A DNA stretch of 64,000 nucleotides. Origin: Pseudooceanicola nitratireducens. GTDB lineage: Bacteria; Pseudomonadota; Alphaproteobacteria; Rhodobacterales; Rhodobacteraceae. The DNA lies in contig NZ_FNZG01000002.1 of assembly GCF_900109195.1 (NCBI RefSeq), positions 876,191 to 940,190 of the forward strand. Direction: 5' to 3'. The notes beneath the pieces were generated by a model, which saw only the letters and a program-made list of their open reading frames with translations, did no database searches and was not told the origin of the DNA. Below are positions 16,901-25,267 of the stretch, piece by piece. A program made the position numbers and the translations under genes. Position 1 is the first letter of the stretch; every line of letters begins with the position of its first letter.

Positions 16901-18067
16901 TCAGAACGACCGCGGCATGTCCAGCACGTGTTCGGCCACGTAGCTGAGGATCAGGTTGGTCGAAATCGGGGCCACCTGGTACAGCCGCGTTTCCCGGAAC
17001 TTGCGTTCGATGTCGTATTCCTCGGCAAAGCCGAAGCCGCCATGCGACTGAAGACAGGCATTCGCCGCCTCCCACGACGCATCCGCCGCCAGCATCTTGG
17101 CCATGTTGGCCTGGGCACCGCAGTCTTCGTGGGCATCGAACCGGCGGCAGGCCTCGAACCGCATCAGGTTGGCGGCCTCGATGTTCACGTAGGATTTGGC
17201 GATCGGGAATTGCACGCCCTGGTTCTGGCCGATGGGGCGGCCAAAGACGGTGCGTTCACCGACGTAGGCCGCGGCCTTTTCCACGAACCAATAGCCGTCG
17301 CCGATGCATTCCGCGGCGATCAGCGTGCGTTCGGCGTTCAGCCCGTCCAGGATGTAGCGGAAGCCATAGCCTTCTTCGCCGATCAGGTTTTCTTCGGGAA
17401 TTTCAAGGTTGTCGAAGAAGACCTCGTAGGTTTCGTGGCCGACCATGTTGCGGATCGGGCGGATCTCCATGCCGTTGCCGATGGCCTGTTTCAGATCGAC
17501 GATGAAGATCGACATGCCCAGGGACTTGCGCTTCACCTGGTCCAGCGGCGTGGTGCGGGCCAGCAGGATCATCAGGTCGGAATGTTCGATCCGGCTGATC
17601 CAGACTTTCTGGCCGTTGACCACGTAACGGTCGCCCTGCTTCCTGGCGACGGTCTTGATCTTGGTGGTGTCCGTGCCGGTGGTGGGTTCGGTCACGGCCA
17701 TGGATTGCAGGCGCAGGTCTCCGCTGGCGATGCCGGGCAGGTACTTGGCCTTCTGCGCGTCCGACCCGTGCCGCAGCAGGGTGCCCATGTTGTACATCTG
17801 GCCGTGGCAATGGCCGGCATTGCCGCCGCCCCGGTTGATTTCCTCCATCACGATCGAGGCCTCGGTCAGGCCAAGTCCCGCACCGCCGAATTCCTCGGGG
17901 ATCATGGCGGCCAGCCAGCCGTCGCGGGTCAGCGCGTCGATGAATTCGACCGGGTAGGTTTCGTTGCGCGCATGGGTGCGGTGGTATTCGCCGGGGAACT
18001 GGGCGCAAAGCGCACGCAGGGCGTCGCGAAGTTCGTCATGGTCGGAAGAGGCGCTGGTCGGGATCAT
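16901..18067 (-). CDS. Acyl-CoA dehydrogenase of the itaconate-type locus
   Basis: Standard-length acyl-CoA dehydrogenase, 388 residues. Seen: AMIPEEFGGAGLGLTEAS, the FAD segment MAVTEPTTGTDTTKIKTVA, YVVNGQKVWISRIEHSDLM, and near the end ASWEAANACLQSHGGFGFAEEYDIERKFRETRLY, where the second-half FAD residues reside. The expected catalytic Glu region (RETRLYQVAPIST) is degenerate relative to classical members, so dehydrogenase activity should not be taken for granted. A gene of this family lies at the same place in the Pseudomonas rip locus, where its role is also unclear. AAGGACC precedes ATG 18067. Confidence 0.82.
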   Translation of the reverse strand: MIPTSASSDHDELRDALRALCAQFPGEYHRTHARNETYPVEFIDALTRDGWLAAMIPEEFGGAGLGLTEASIVMEEINRGGGNAGHCHGQMYNMGTLLRHGSDAQKAKYLPGIASGDLRLQSMAVTEPTTGTDTTKIKTVARKQGDRYVVNGQKVWISRIEHSDLMILLARTTPLDQVKRKSLGMSIFIVDLKQAIGNGMEIRPIRNMVGHETYEVFFDNLEIPEENLIGEEGYGFRYILDGLNAERTLIAAECIGDGYWFVEKAAAYVGERTVFGRPIGQNQGVQFPIAKSYVNIEAANLMRFEACRRFDAHEDCGAQANMAKMLAADASWEAANACLQSHGGFGFAEEYDIERKFRETRLYQVAPISTNLILSYVAEHVLDMPRSF

Positions 18068-18112
18068 GGTGTTGGTCCTTATGAATAGGGTCGCGGCGGG
18101 CGGTATCGGGTG

Positions 18113-19252
18113 TCAGTCGGAAGAGGGTGTGGCGGTGAATTCCGCGCGCACCGCATCGGTATGGGCCCCGAGGGCGGGGACGGGGCCGAACTCGGGCAAT
18201 GCCCCGTCCACCACCGCGCCGGGCGACAGCAGCCGCACGGGGCCAGAGGGCGTGTCGACCTCGACATAGCGGTTCTGGGGGTGGGCGGCCAAATCCTCCA
18301 TCGTGCTGACGCGGCCATTGGCGATGCCGACCTGGTGCATCTTCTCGGACAGGGCATCGCGGGGGCTTGCCGCAAAGATCCCGGCGATCAGATCATCCAG
18401 CACCGCGCGGTTGGCGACCCGGTTGGAATTGCTGTCGAACCGCGGATCGGTGGCGATCTCGGGGCGTTCCAGCACGCCGTCGCAGAACTTGACCCATTCG
18501 CGTTCGTTCTGGATCGACAGCAGCACCAGCTTGCCGTCCGATCCGGGGAAGGCCCCGTAGGGCGCGATGGTGGGATGGCTTAGCCCGGCGCGGGCCGGTT
18601 CCTTGCCGCCATAGGCATATTGCAGGTAGGGCACGTTCATCCAGTCGGCCAGCGCGTGGAACAGGCTGACCGAGATATGCCGCCCCTTACCGGTGATGCC
18701 GCGCGCGATCAGTGCCTGAAGCACCGCCTGATGCGCCGTCATCCCGCAGGCGATGTCGCAGACGGAAACACCGACGCGGGCCGATCCCGCAGGGTTCCCG
18801 GTGATCGAGGACAGCCCGCTTTCGGCCTGCACCAACAGGTCATAGGCCTTGAGCTTGGCATAGGGGCCTTCGTCGCCATAGCCCGAGATCGACACGGTGA
18901 TCAGCCGGGGGTGTTTGCGGCGCAGGTCCTCGGGGGCATAGCCCAGGCGGTCGATGGCACCGGGGGCCAGGTTCTGGACAAAGACATCGGCCTTTTCCAG
19001 CGCCCCTTCGAACACCTTGCGGTCGGCATCCTCGCGCAGGTCGAGGCAGACGGATTCCTTGCCCCGGTTCAGCCAGACGAAATAGGCGCTTTCGCCGTGC
19101 ACAAGGTGGTCATAGGCGCGGGCAAAATCGCCCTCGGCGCGTTCGATCTTGAGCACGCGGGCCCCGGCCTCGGCCAGGCGGCCGGTCAGGTAGGGGGCGG
19201 CGACGGCCTGTTCGATGGAGACGACAAGAAGGCCATCCAGATCCTTTGCCAT
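18113..19252 (-). CDS. ict: Class III CoA-transferase, probable succinyl-CoA:itaconate CoA-transferase
   Basis: CaiB/BaiF-type transferase, 379 residues from ATG 19252 (AAAGGAC upstream). Seen: LLVVSIEQAVAAPYLTGRLAEAGARVLKIER, the AYFVWLNRGKESVCLDLR block, LLVQAESGLSSITG and the catalytic-Asp segment VGVSVCDIACGMTAHQAVLQALIARG. Predicted to activate itaconate with CoA from succinyl-CoA as the first step of its degradation. It starts the minus-strand arm, back to back with the lyase gene, across a LysR-type repeat. Mesaconate, citramalate or methylsuccinate are alternative acids. Confidence 0.82.
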   Translation of the reverse strand: MAKDLDGLLVVSIEQAVAAPYLTGRLAEAGARVLKIERAEGDFARAYDHLVHGESAYFVWLNRGKESVCLDLREDADRKVFEGALEKADVFVQNLAPGAIDRLGYAPEDLRRKHPRLITVSISGYGDEGPYAKLKAYDLLVQAESGLSSITGNPAGSARVGVSVCDIACGMTAHQAVLQALIARGITGKGRHISVSLFHALADWMNVPYLQYAYGGKEPARAGLSHPTIAPYGAFPGSDGKLVLLSIQNEREWVKFCDGVLERPEIATDPRFDSNSNRVANRAVLDDLIAGIFAASPRDALSEKMHQVGIANGRVSTMEDLAAHPQNRYVEVDTPSGPVRLLSPGAVVDGALPEFGPVPALGAHTDAVRAEFTATPSSD

Positions 19253-19412
19253 GAGGTGTCCTTTTCCTGCGGGTTCAATCTGCGTTCCGGTCGCGGCCAA
19301 TGGGCGGTGCCCTGATGCGCCATCATGGGCGGTCAGGGGCTACGGCCGAGAGGGTCAGGGGCAGGTTAGACCATGGGCGGGCGATTGCGGGAAATACGAA
19401 GTGTCGAAGATA

Positions 19413-19433
19413 GGTATAGGAAAAACATATACC
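19413..19433. promoter_or_regulatory. LysR operator between divergent itaconate arms
   Basis: Perfect inverted repeat GGTATA-ggaaaaaca-TATACC, containing the T-N11-A spacing of LysR boxes. It lies in the 267-bp divergent spacer, 161 bp from the CoA-transferase start and 87 bp from the lyase start. A weaker related element GGGTATTGTCCCCACCTATTG follows at about 19449. Confidence 0.6.
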
Positions 19434-19519
19434 CCTTGCGTCGCGGTCTTGGGTATTGTCCCCACCTATTGCCTCTGGCCCGCGCGGGCCCCTTGAAGTG
19501 ACGCAAAGAAAGTGACGTG

Positions 19520-20329
19520 ATGGACAAGATCGCCTTCCCCCTGTTCCTGCCCGGCCTGCGGATGGACCGTTTTGACAAGGCGGCCTCGGCCGGGGCCGAT
19601 GCGGTGATCCTGGATCTTGAGGACGCGGTGGCCGCCGCCCAGAAGGACGAAGCGCGGGCGGCCATCGTGGCGCATATGGCTGACGCCCGGCCCGGGATGC
19701 CGGTCATCCTTCGGATCAATGCCAGCGACACCGACTGGCATGCCGCAGATCTGAAGGCCTGCGCCGCGCTGCCACTGGCCGGGGTCATGCTGGCCAAGGC
19801 CGAACGGGCCGAGGATTGCATCCGCGTGGCCAAGGCCACGGGCAAGCCGGTGATCGCGCTGATCGAAACGGCCCTTGGGCTGCACAACGCGGTTGCGATC
19901 GCCGGGGCCTCGGTGCGGATCGCCTTTGGCTCGATCGACTATGCGGCTGACCTGGGGATGGCGCATGCGCGCGACAGTCTTCTGGCGGCGCGGTCGGCGC
20001 TGGTTCTGGCGGCCCGGCTGGGCGGGCAGGTGGCCCCCTGGGACGGGGTGACCACCGATCTGAAGGACGCGCAGGTCATCACCGGCGATGCCCGGCATGC
20101 CCTTCAGCTGGGCTTTGGCGGCAAGCTGCTGATCCATCCGTCGCAGATCGCCCCGGCGCGGCAGGGCTTTGCCCCCGCCGCAGATGACATCGCCTGGGCG
20201 CGCCGCGTCGTGGCGGCGGCACAGGTCGACGGGTCGGCGGTGAAACTGGATGGCGCGATGGTGGACGCGCCGGTGATCAAGCGGGCGCAGGCGATCCTGG
20301 CCCGCGCCAGGGCGGAGGACGTGGCATGA
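19520..20329 (+). CDS. ccl: CitE-like citramalyl-CoA lyase (HpcH/HpaI family)
   Basis: Mg-dependent C-C lyase of the citrate lyase beta/malyl-CoA lyase group, 269 residues, predicted to split citramalyl-CoA into acetyl-CoA and pyruvate. Seen: FPLFLPGLRMDRFDKAASAGADAVILDLEDAV with the metal-binding acidic pair, the Arg/Asn segment VILRINASD, ALIETALGLHNAVAIA with a metal-binding Glu, RIAFGSIDYAADLG and the C-terminal GFGGKLLIHPSQI. Adjacent GTG 19517 and ATG 19520 could both start it. It overlaps the PrpD gene by ATGA. Confidence 0.85.
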   Translation: MDKIAFPLFLPGLRMDRFDKAASAGADAVILDLEDAVAAAQKDEARAAIVAHMADARPGMPVILRINASDTDWHAADLKACAALPLAGVMLAKAERAEDCIRVAKATGKPVIALIETALGLHNAVAIAGASVRIAFGSIDYAADLGMAHARDSLLAARSALVLAARLGGQVAPWDGVTTDLKDAQVITGDARHALQLGFGGKLLIHPSQIAPARQGFAPAADDIAWARRVVAAAQVDGSAVKLDGAMVDAPVIKRAQAILARARAEDVA

Positions 20330-21654
20330 GCCTGACCGATCAGATCGTCGACCTGGCCCATCTGCCCGCCAACCAGATCCCCGAGGGTGCACGCGCCAAG
20401 GCGCAGCTTTCGCTGCTGGACTGGATGGTCTGCGGCTGGGCCGGGCGGGATGAACCGCTTTCGGGCAAGCTGCGCGACCTGGCCGCGCTCGAAGGCGGAC
20501 GCCCTGTCGCCCATGTCTTCGGTGGTGCGCCGGGGGCGATGCAGGTGCCCGCGCGGATGGCGGCGCTGGTCAATGGCGCGGTCAGCCATGCGCTGGATTA
20601 TGACGACACGCATTTCGCCCATGTCGGGCATCTGTCAGTCGGGATCTACCCCGCCGCCCTGGCCGTGGCCGAGGAGCTGGACGCCTCTCAGGCCCAGCTG
20701 GTCGAGGCCTTCGTGATCGGGGCCGAGGCCGCGATCCGCATCGGCGTGGCCCTGGGGGCGGCGCATTACAATCGTGGCTTTCACCAGACCGCCACCGCCG
20801 GGGCCTTTGGCGCAACCGTTGCGGCGGCGCGGCTCTATGGGCTGGACGCGGATCAGACCCGCGCGGCCATCGGGCTGTGTGCGACCCGTGCCTCGGGGCT
20901 GCGGTCGCAGTTCGGCACCATGGGCAAACCCTATAACGCGGGGATCGCGGCCTCGACCGGGGTGGAATGCGCGCAATTGGCGCGGCTTGGCATGACCTCG
21001 GCCCTGGATGGGCTGACCGGGCCGCAGGGGTTCCTGGACACCCATAGCGACGCGACCCATGTGGGGGACGCCTTTGACCTGCCGCCTGCGCAGGGGTTCC
21101 TGTTCGATGACAACAAGTACAAGTTCCACGCCTGCTGCCACGGCACCCACGCGATGATAGAAGGGCTGCTGGCCGTCAGGCCCGCAGGGCTGACGCTGGA
21201 CGACGTGGCCGGGGTAACCCTGCTGACCAGCCCGCGCTGGCTGAGCGTTTGTGACAAGAAAGCCCCGACCACGGGGCTGGAGGTCAAGTTCAGCTATGCC
21301 TGGCTGGCGGGCATGGCGCTGCGCGGCGATGAGACCGGGGATGACCGGGCCTATAGCGATGCCCTGGCGCAGGATCCCGCGCTGGCGGATTTCGCCAGCC
21401 GGGTCGAGGTCACGGGCGATGCAGGGGTGACGGATCTGCAGGCGCGCGGACAGATCACCCTGCGCGATGGCGAGGTGCTGGACTATGCCCACGACCTGGC
21501 CGCGCCGCTGCCCGGGAAGCTGTTGCGCGACAAGCTGCTGCGCAAGGCGCAGGCGGCGATCGGGCCCATGGGCCCCGCCTTTGCCGATCACCTGGCGTCC
21601 CCCGGCGGGACCAGCGCCCGCGCGATCGGGGCGCTGATTGCCGAAGGCGCGTGA
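20326..21654 (+). CDS. MmgE/PrpD family protein
   Basis: Member of the family that holds 2-methylcitrate dehydratase and cis-aconitate decarboxylase, 442 residues. Seen: LVNGAVSHALDYDDTHFAHVGHLSVGIYPAALA at about 85-115, a classic active-site block; GFHQTATAGAFGATVAAARLYGL; GTMGKPYNAGIAASTGVECAQLA; and KFHACCHGTHAMIEGL. A gene of this family is also in the Pseudomonas itaconate locus, where its reaction is unresolved. Here it is translationally coupled to the lyase, so a role in feeding or isomerising the C5 acid is plausible. Confidence 0.85.
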   Translation: MSLTDQIVDLAHLPANQIPEGARAKAQLSLLDWMVCGWAGRDEPLSGKLRDLAALEGGRPVAHVFGGAPGAMQVPARMAALVNGAVSHALDYDDTHFAHVGHLSVGIYPAALAVAEELDASQAQLVEAFVIGAEAAIRIGVALGAAHYNRGFHQTATAGAFGATVAAARLYGLDADQTRAAIGLCATRASGLRSQFGTMGKPYNAGIAASTGVECAQLARLGMTSALDGLTGPQGFLDTHSDATHVGDAFDLPPAQGFLFDDNKYKFHACCHGTHAMIEGLLAVRPAGLTLDDVAGVTLLTSPRWLSVCDKKAPTTGLEVKFSYAWLAGMALRGDETGDDRAYSDALAQDPALADFASRVEVTGDAGVTDLQARGQITLRDGEVLDYAHDLAAPLPGKLLRDKLLRKAQAAIGPMGPAFADHLASPGGTSARAIGALIAEGA

Positions 21655-21657
21655 CGC

Positions 21658-23061
21658 TCAGGCCGGTTCGGCCAGGCGCGCAGGGGATGTCGCGGCGATC
21701 TCGGCCACCGCCGACAGGATCGCATCGACCTTGTCGTCGCAAAGAAGCGCGCTGAGGTTGAAGCGGGTGAAGCCCGGGCGCGCCGTGTCGTCGCCCGCGC
21801 TGATCCGGGTGCGGATCGCGTCGCTGTCCGCCCGCGACAGCCCCAGAAGCCGGTGCCCATAGGGCCCGGCGCAGGCACAGCCGCTGCGGGTCTGGATGCC
21901 GTAGCGGTCCGACAGGATCCGCGTGACATCCCCGAAATGCGGGGCATTCTCGCCGGTCAGCCAGAAGGACAGGATCGGCAGGGCACGGGTGCCCGGCGCA
22001 CAGGATTGCCCGGCAAAGCGTGCCCCCGGCATCGCGGCAAAGGCCTGTTCGGCGCGGGCGCGCAGGGCGGCGTGGCGGCGGTCCAGCCAGTCCTGGCCCA
22101 TGGCCTCTTTGACCAGCACGGCAAGGGCGGCGCGTATGTCTCCGATGACATTGGGCGTGCCGGCCTCTTCCCGCATTTCCAGCGAGGTGGCGTAGTCATG
22201 CCCCCAGGGCGAGACAAAGCGCACCGTGCCACCCCCGGGCCAGGTCGGGCGGGCCCCCTGAACCACGTCGCGCCGGATCATCAGCACGCCCGAGGCCGCG
22301 GGGCCGCCGATGAATTTGTGCGGCGAAAAGACCACGACATCCATGGCGTGATCCGTGCCGGGGGCCATGTCGATGCCGATATAGGGCGCACCACCGGCGT
22401 AATCCCAGACCGCCAGCGCGCCATGGCGTTTCAGCAGCCGGGTGACGGCGGTGGTGTCCGTCAGGATGCCGCTGATGTTCGACGCGGCCGAGAAAGTGCC
22501 GATCACCGGCCGTCCGGAAGCCGCGTTCAGGACCTGTTCAAGATGCGCCAGGTCCACACCGCCGCCGGGGGCTTCCAAGGTCTCGATCACCTCGGCCCCG
22601 GTTTCGCGCCAGGGCAGGATGTTCGAATGATGCTCATACGGTCCATGCACCACCAGCGGCTTGGCACCGGCGGCGACCATTTCGGGCAGGCCCAGTAGGT
22701 GCACCGCGCGGTTGATGCCGGCCGTGGCCCCGGCGCCAGTGAAGATCGTGGCGAAGCTGTCGTCGGCCCCGCAATGGCGGGCGATGACGGCGCGGGCCTC
22801 GCGCCGCAGGCGGGTCATCAGCGCGCCGCAATAGGAGCCTTCGGTATGCGAATTGGCGTAATAGGGCAGGACATGCGTCATCACCGCATCCTCGACCTGC
22901 CGCAGGGCCCGCCCCGAGGCGGTGTAATCGGCATAGATCAGGGGGAGCGGGCCGTCGGGGCCGGGCAGGGTCAGCCCGTCGCCGATCAGCCCGGCACGCA
23001 GCCGTTCGATCCGGTCCGGGGTGGTCATCTGATCTGCAAAAGCGGTGAAAAAGTCGGTCAT
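21658..23061 (-). CDS. Cysteine desulfurase-like class V aminotransferase
   Basis: PLP enzyme of the SufS/selenocysteine lyase group, 467 residues, longer than SufS (about 405). Seen: GAGATAGINRAVHLLG cofactor loop, VVHGPYEHHSNILPWRETGAEVIE, AVWDYAGGAPYIGIDM, the PLP lysine in VVFSPHKFIGGPAASG and the catalytic-Cys loop QTRSGCACAGPYGHRLLG. It stands apart from any suf or isc genes and convergent with prpD, ending 3 bp from its stop. The divergent Lrp/AsnC gene suggests regulation by an amino acid, so a catabolic cysteine or related amino-acid lyase is plausible. Confidence 0.82.
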   Translation of the reverse strand: MTDFFTAFADQMTTPDRIERLRAGLIGDGLTLPGPDGPLPLIYADYTASGRALRQVEDAVMTHVLPYYANSHTEGSYCGALMTRLRREARAVIARHCGADDSFATIFTGAGATAGINRAVHLLGLPEMVAAGAKPLVVHGPYEHHSNILPWRETGAEVIETLEAPGGGVDLAHLEQVLNAASGRPVIGTFSAASNISGILTDTTAVTRLLKRHGALAVWDYAGGAPYIGIDMAPGTDHAMDVVVFSPHKFIGGPAASGVLMIRRDVVQGARPTWPGGGTVRFVSPWGHDYATSLEMREEAGTPNVIGDIRAALAVLVKEAMGQDWLDRRHAALRARAEQAFAAMPGARFAGQSCAPGTRALPILSFWLTGENAPHFGDVTRILSDRYGIQTRSGCACAGPYGHRLLGLSRADSDAIRTRISAGDDTARPGFTRFNLSALLCDDKVDAILSAVAEIAATSPARLAEPA

Positions 23062-23164
23062 CTTGCGCCTGTTCCTTCGTTTGAAGGGAAAATGGTCGAA
23101 GATCGGCGCGGTTTTCTCACAAATATCGTTGTCTGATGGGCATATTTTGGGTCAAATGACGCGC

Positions 23165-23626
23165 ATGAGCGTGAAACTTGACGAAATTGATCGACGGATC
23201 CTGCGGGCGCTGCAAAAGGACGCCACCCTGTCGCAGCGCGACCTGGCGGACCGCGTGGGGCTTAGCCAGAATGCCTGCTGGCGGCGGGTGAACCGGCTGA
23301 AGGACGAAAAGGTCATCGCGGGCTATACCGTGCGGCTGGATCGCGATGCGGTGGACCTTGGGCTGACCGTCTTCGTGCTGATCCGCACGCGGCAGCATTC
23401 GGCGGACTGGCTGAAAAACTTCCGGCGCGAGGTCTCGACCATCCCCAATGTCATCGACATGTTCCGGATCGCGGGGGACTACGACTATATCCTGAAGGTG
23501 CAGGTGGCGGACATGAACGGGTTCGATCAGGTCTACCAGCGCATGATCGCCTCGGTCGATCTGGACACCGTGACATCGCTGATCACGATGGAGGCGATCG
23601 CGGAAGACCGGGATCTTCCGCTTTGA
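23165..23626 (+). CDS. Lrp/AsnC-family transcriptional regulator
   Basis: Leucine-responsive type regulator, 153 residues from ATG 23165; ATG 23156 (MTRMSVKL) is close and also possible, and longer frames lack similarity. Seen: HTH LDEIDRRILRALQKDATLSQRDLADRVGLSQNACWRRVNRLKDEKVI, and RAM ligand domain with RIAGDYDYILKVQVADMNGFDQVYQRMI. Divergent from the cysteine desulfurase-like gene across about 100 bp, which it probably controls. Confidence 0.88.
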   Translation: MSVKLDEIDRRILRALQKDATLSQRDLADRVGLSQNACWRRVNRLKDEKVIAGYTVRLDRDAVDLGLTVFVLIRTRQHSADWLKNFRREVSTIPNVIDMFRIAGDYDYILKVQVADMNGFDQVYQRMIASVDLDTVTSLITMEAIAEDRDLPL

Positions 23627-23647
23627 TCGCAGTGGCCTAGCAGGGGG

Positions 23648-24367
23648 CTACCAGGCCTCGCCCATGGGGCGGATCTGGGTTTCGAAGGTCCAGGCATCGC
23701 GCGGCTGCTTCCACAGCTGGATATAGGTCTGCGCGACCGAGGCCGGGTCCATCAGCACCCGGTCCTTGCCGGACTCGGCCATGCGTTCGCGGACCCAGGC
23801 GGTGTCGACACCGGAATCGATCACCAGATGGGCGACGTGAATGCCCTGGGGCATCAATTCGCGCGCGGCGGATTCCGCCAGCGCCCGCAGGCCGAACTTG
23901 GCGCTGGCGAAGGCGGCAAAGCCCTTGCCGCCGCGCAGGCCCGCCGTGGCCCCGGTGAAGAAGATGCAGCCCCGATTGCGTGGCAGCATGGTCTTCGCGG
24001 CTTCGCGCCCGGTAAGGAACCCGGCATAGCAGGCCATTTCCCAGACCTTGCGGAAGACCCGTTCGGTGGTTTCGGTGAAGGGAAAGTTCACATTGGCCCC
24101 GATGTTGAAAATGCAGACCTCAAGCGGGGCGGTGGCCTCGGCCTCGGCGATGAACTGGATGACCGCGTCTTCGTTGCGGGCGTCTAGGGTGCGGGCCTCG
24201 ATCCTGCCGCCCATGGCCTCGATCTCGGCCACCAGGGGGGCCAGCTTGTCGCCATTGCGGCGACCGGCGAAGATGGTGAAGCCTTCGGCGGCAAAGGCCT
24301 TGCAGATCTCGGCCCCGATGTAATCTCCGGCCCCGATGACGGCGACGGTCTGGTTGCGGTGGTCCAT
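23648..24367 (-). CDS. SDR-family protein lacking the catalytic tyrosine
   Basis: Rossmann short-chain dehydrogenase/reductase fold, 239 residues. Seen: cofactor loop VIGAGDYIGAEICKAF, NIGAN in place of the usual NAG, and GCIFFTGATAGL with the Thr/Ser strand. The catalytic YxxxK reads FASAK (codons TTC...AAG near 23900), so Tyr is replaced by Phe. An ordinary redox reaction is therefore doubtful; some SDR-like proteins act as isomerases, hydrolases or binders. It is followed 39 bp apart, in the same direction, by (reading order: preceded by) the HCCA isomerase-like gene, probably one operon. Confidence 0.78.
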   Translation of the reverse strand: MDHRNQTVAVIGAGDYIGAEICKAFAAEGFTIFAGRRNGDKLAPLVAEIEAMGGRIEARTLDARNEDAVIQFIAEAEATAPLEVCIFNIGANVNFPFTETTERVFRKVWEMACYAGFLTGREAAKTMLPRNRGCIFFTGATAGLRGGKGFAAFASAKFGLRALAESAARELMPQGIHVAHLVIDSGVDTAWVRERMAESGKDRVLMDPASVAQTYIQLWKQPRDAWTFETQIRPMGEAW

Positions 24368-24406
24368 GGGATGGTTCCTTTTCGCGGTGCGGTCGTTTTG
24401 GGCCGG

Positions 24407-25021
24407 TCAGAGGCTGGCCAGGTGGTCTTCCAAGTCGCGCAGGCGGTCCTTGCCAAAGTAGATTTCGCCGCCCACGTGGAAGGTGGGGCTGCCGAAATCG
24501 CCCATTTCGACGGCGCGGTTGGTGGTCGCAAGAAGGGCGTCCTTGACGGGCTGCGTTTCCGCCAGCGCAAAGATGGCGGCCCCGTCCAGCCCGGCGGCGG
24601 TGACGGTGGCAATCGCCGTCTCAGGATCGCCCATGTCCACCTGATCTTCCCACATGGCGGTGAAAACGGCGGCGACATAGGCGTCGAAGACCCCCATCTG
24701 CTGCGCCGCGACCGCCCCGCGCATCAGGCGCAGGGTGTTGACCGGAAAGGCCGGGTTCCAGGCAAAGCGGGTCAGCCCGTGGCGGCGGATAAAGCGATCC
24801 CGCTCGATCGCCTCGTATTCCAGGCGGTTGCGGATGCCGGCAAAGGCCTCGGCCGGGGATCGGTTGTTGGTGGCCCGGAAGACACCGCCCAGCAGCACGG
24901 GGATCAGGTTCAGTTCGGCCCCCTGGCGGGCGGCGATCCCGGGCAGGACCTTGTAGGCCAGGTAGGCATTGGGACTGCCGAAATCGAAGTGGAATTCGAT
25001 CGCTTTTGCGGTCTGGGTCAT
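24407..25021 (-). CDS. 2-hydroxychromene-2-carboxylate isomerase/DsbA-like protein
   Basis: Kappa-class GST/HCCA isomerase fold, 204 residues from ATG 25021 (AAAGGTGACCC upstream); the longer frame from 25084 has no similarity. Seen: N-terminal thioredoxin segment EFHFDFGSPNAYLAYKVLPGIA with Ser in place of an active Cys, RFAWNPAFPVNTLRLMRGA, and the cis-Pro loop MGDFGSPTFHVGGEIYFGKDRLRDLE. These enzymes act with glutathione in aromatic degradation. Operon partner of the SDR downstream. Confidence 0.85.
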   Translation of the reverse strand: MTQTAKAIEFHFDFGSPNAYLAYKVLPGIAARQGAELNLIPVLLGGVFRATNNRSPAEAFAGIRNRLEYEAIERDRFIRRHGLTRFAWNPAFPVNTLRLMRGAVAAQQMGVFDAYVAAVFTAMWEDQVDMGDPETAIATVTAAGLDGAAIFALAETQPVKDALLATTNRAVEMGDFGSPTFHVGGEIYFGKDRLRDLEDHLASL

Positions 25022-25202
25022 TGGGTCACCTTTCGATCTGCCCTGCCTTCCCTTTGGGACGCGGGGTCTGGTCATCAGTTTCAAGGGCAGGGCACCGGGC
25101 CGCAGGCCGCCATCCGCCGGATGTCCGGCCGGGCGTGCGGGGTTTGATGATATCCTCCCTCGACCGATCCGCGCTGAGTCGGTTCTGAAATCGAACTTAA
25201 TT

Positions 25203-25223
25203 TTGACATCAGCCCCCGGTCAA
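25203..25223. promoter_or_regulatory. Inverted repeat in divergent spacer before hxlR-type gene
   Basis: TTGAC-N11-GTCAA, with A/T-rich flanks extending the symmetry loosely (ACTTAATTTTGAC and GTCAAGTTTATT). It is 45 bp before the HxlR start and 180 bp before the isomerase start, so it is a candidate HxlR site. Confidence 0.4.
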
Positions 25224-25267
25224 GTTTATTCCTGACACAGACCTGCCCCTGATCGTGGAGAGCGCGG

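Noticed and set aside
16397-18088. 563-codon plus-strand frame opposite hydratase and dehydrogenase genes
   Set aside because: Covers two recognised minus-strand genes and shows no family features.
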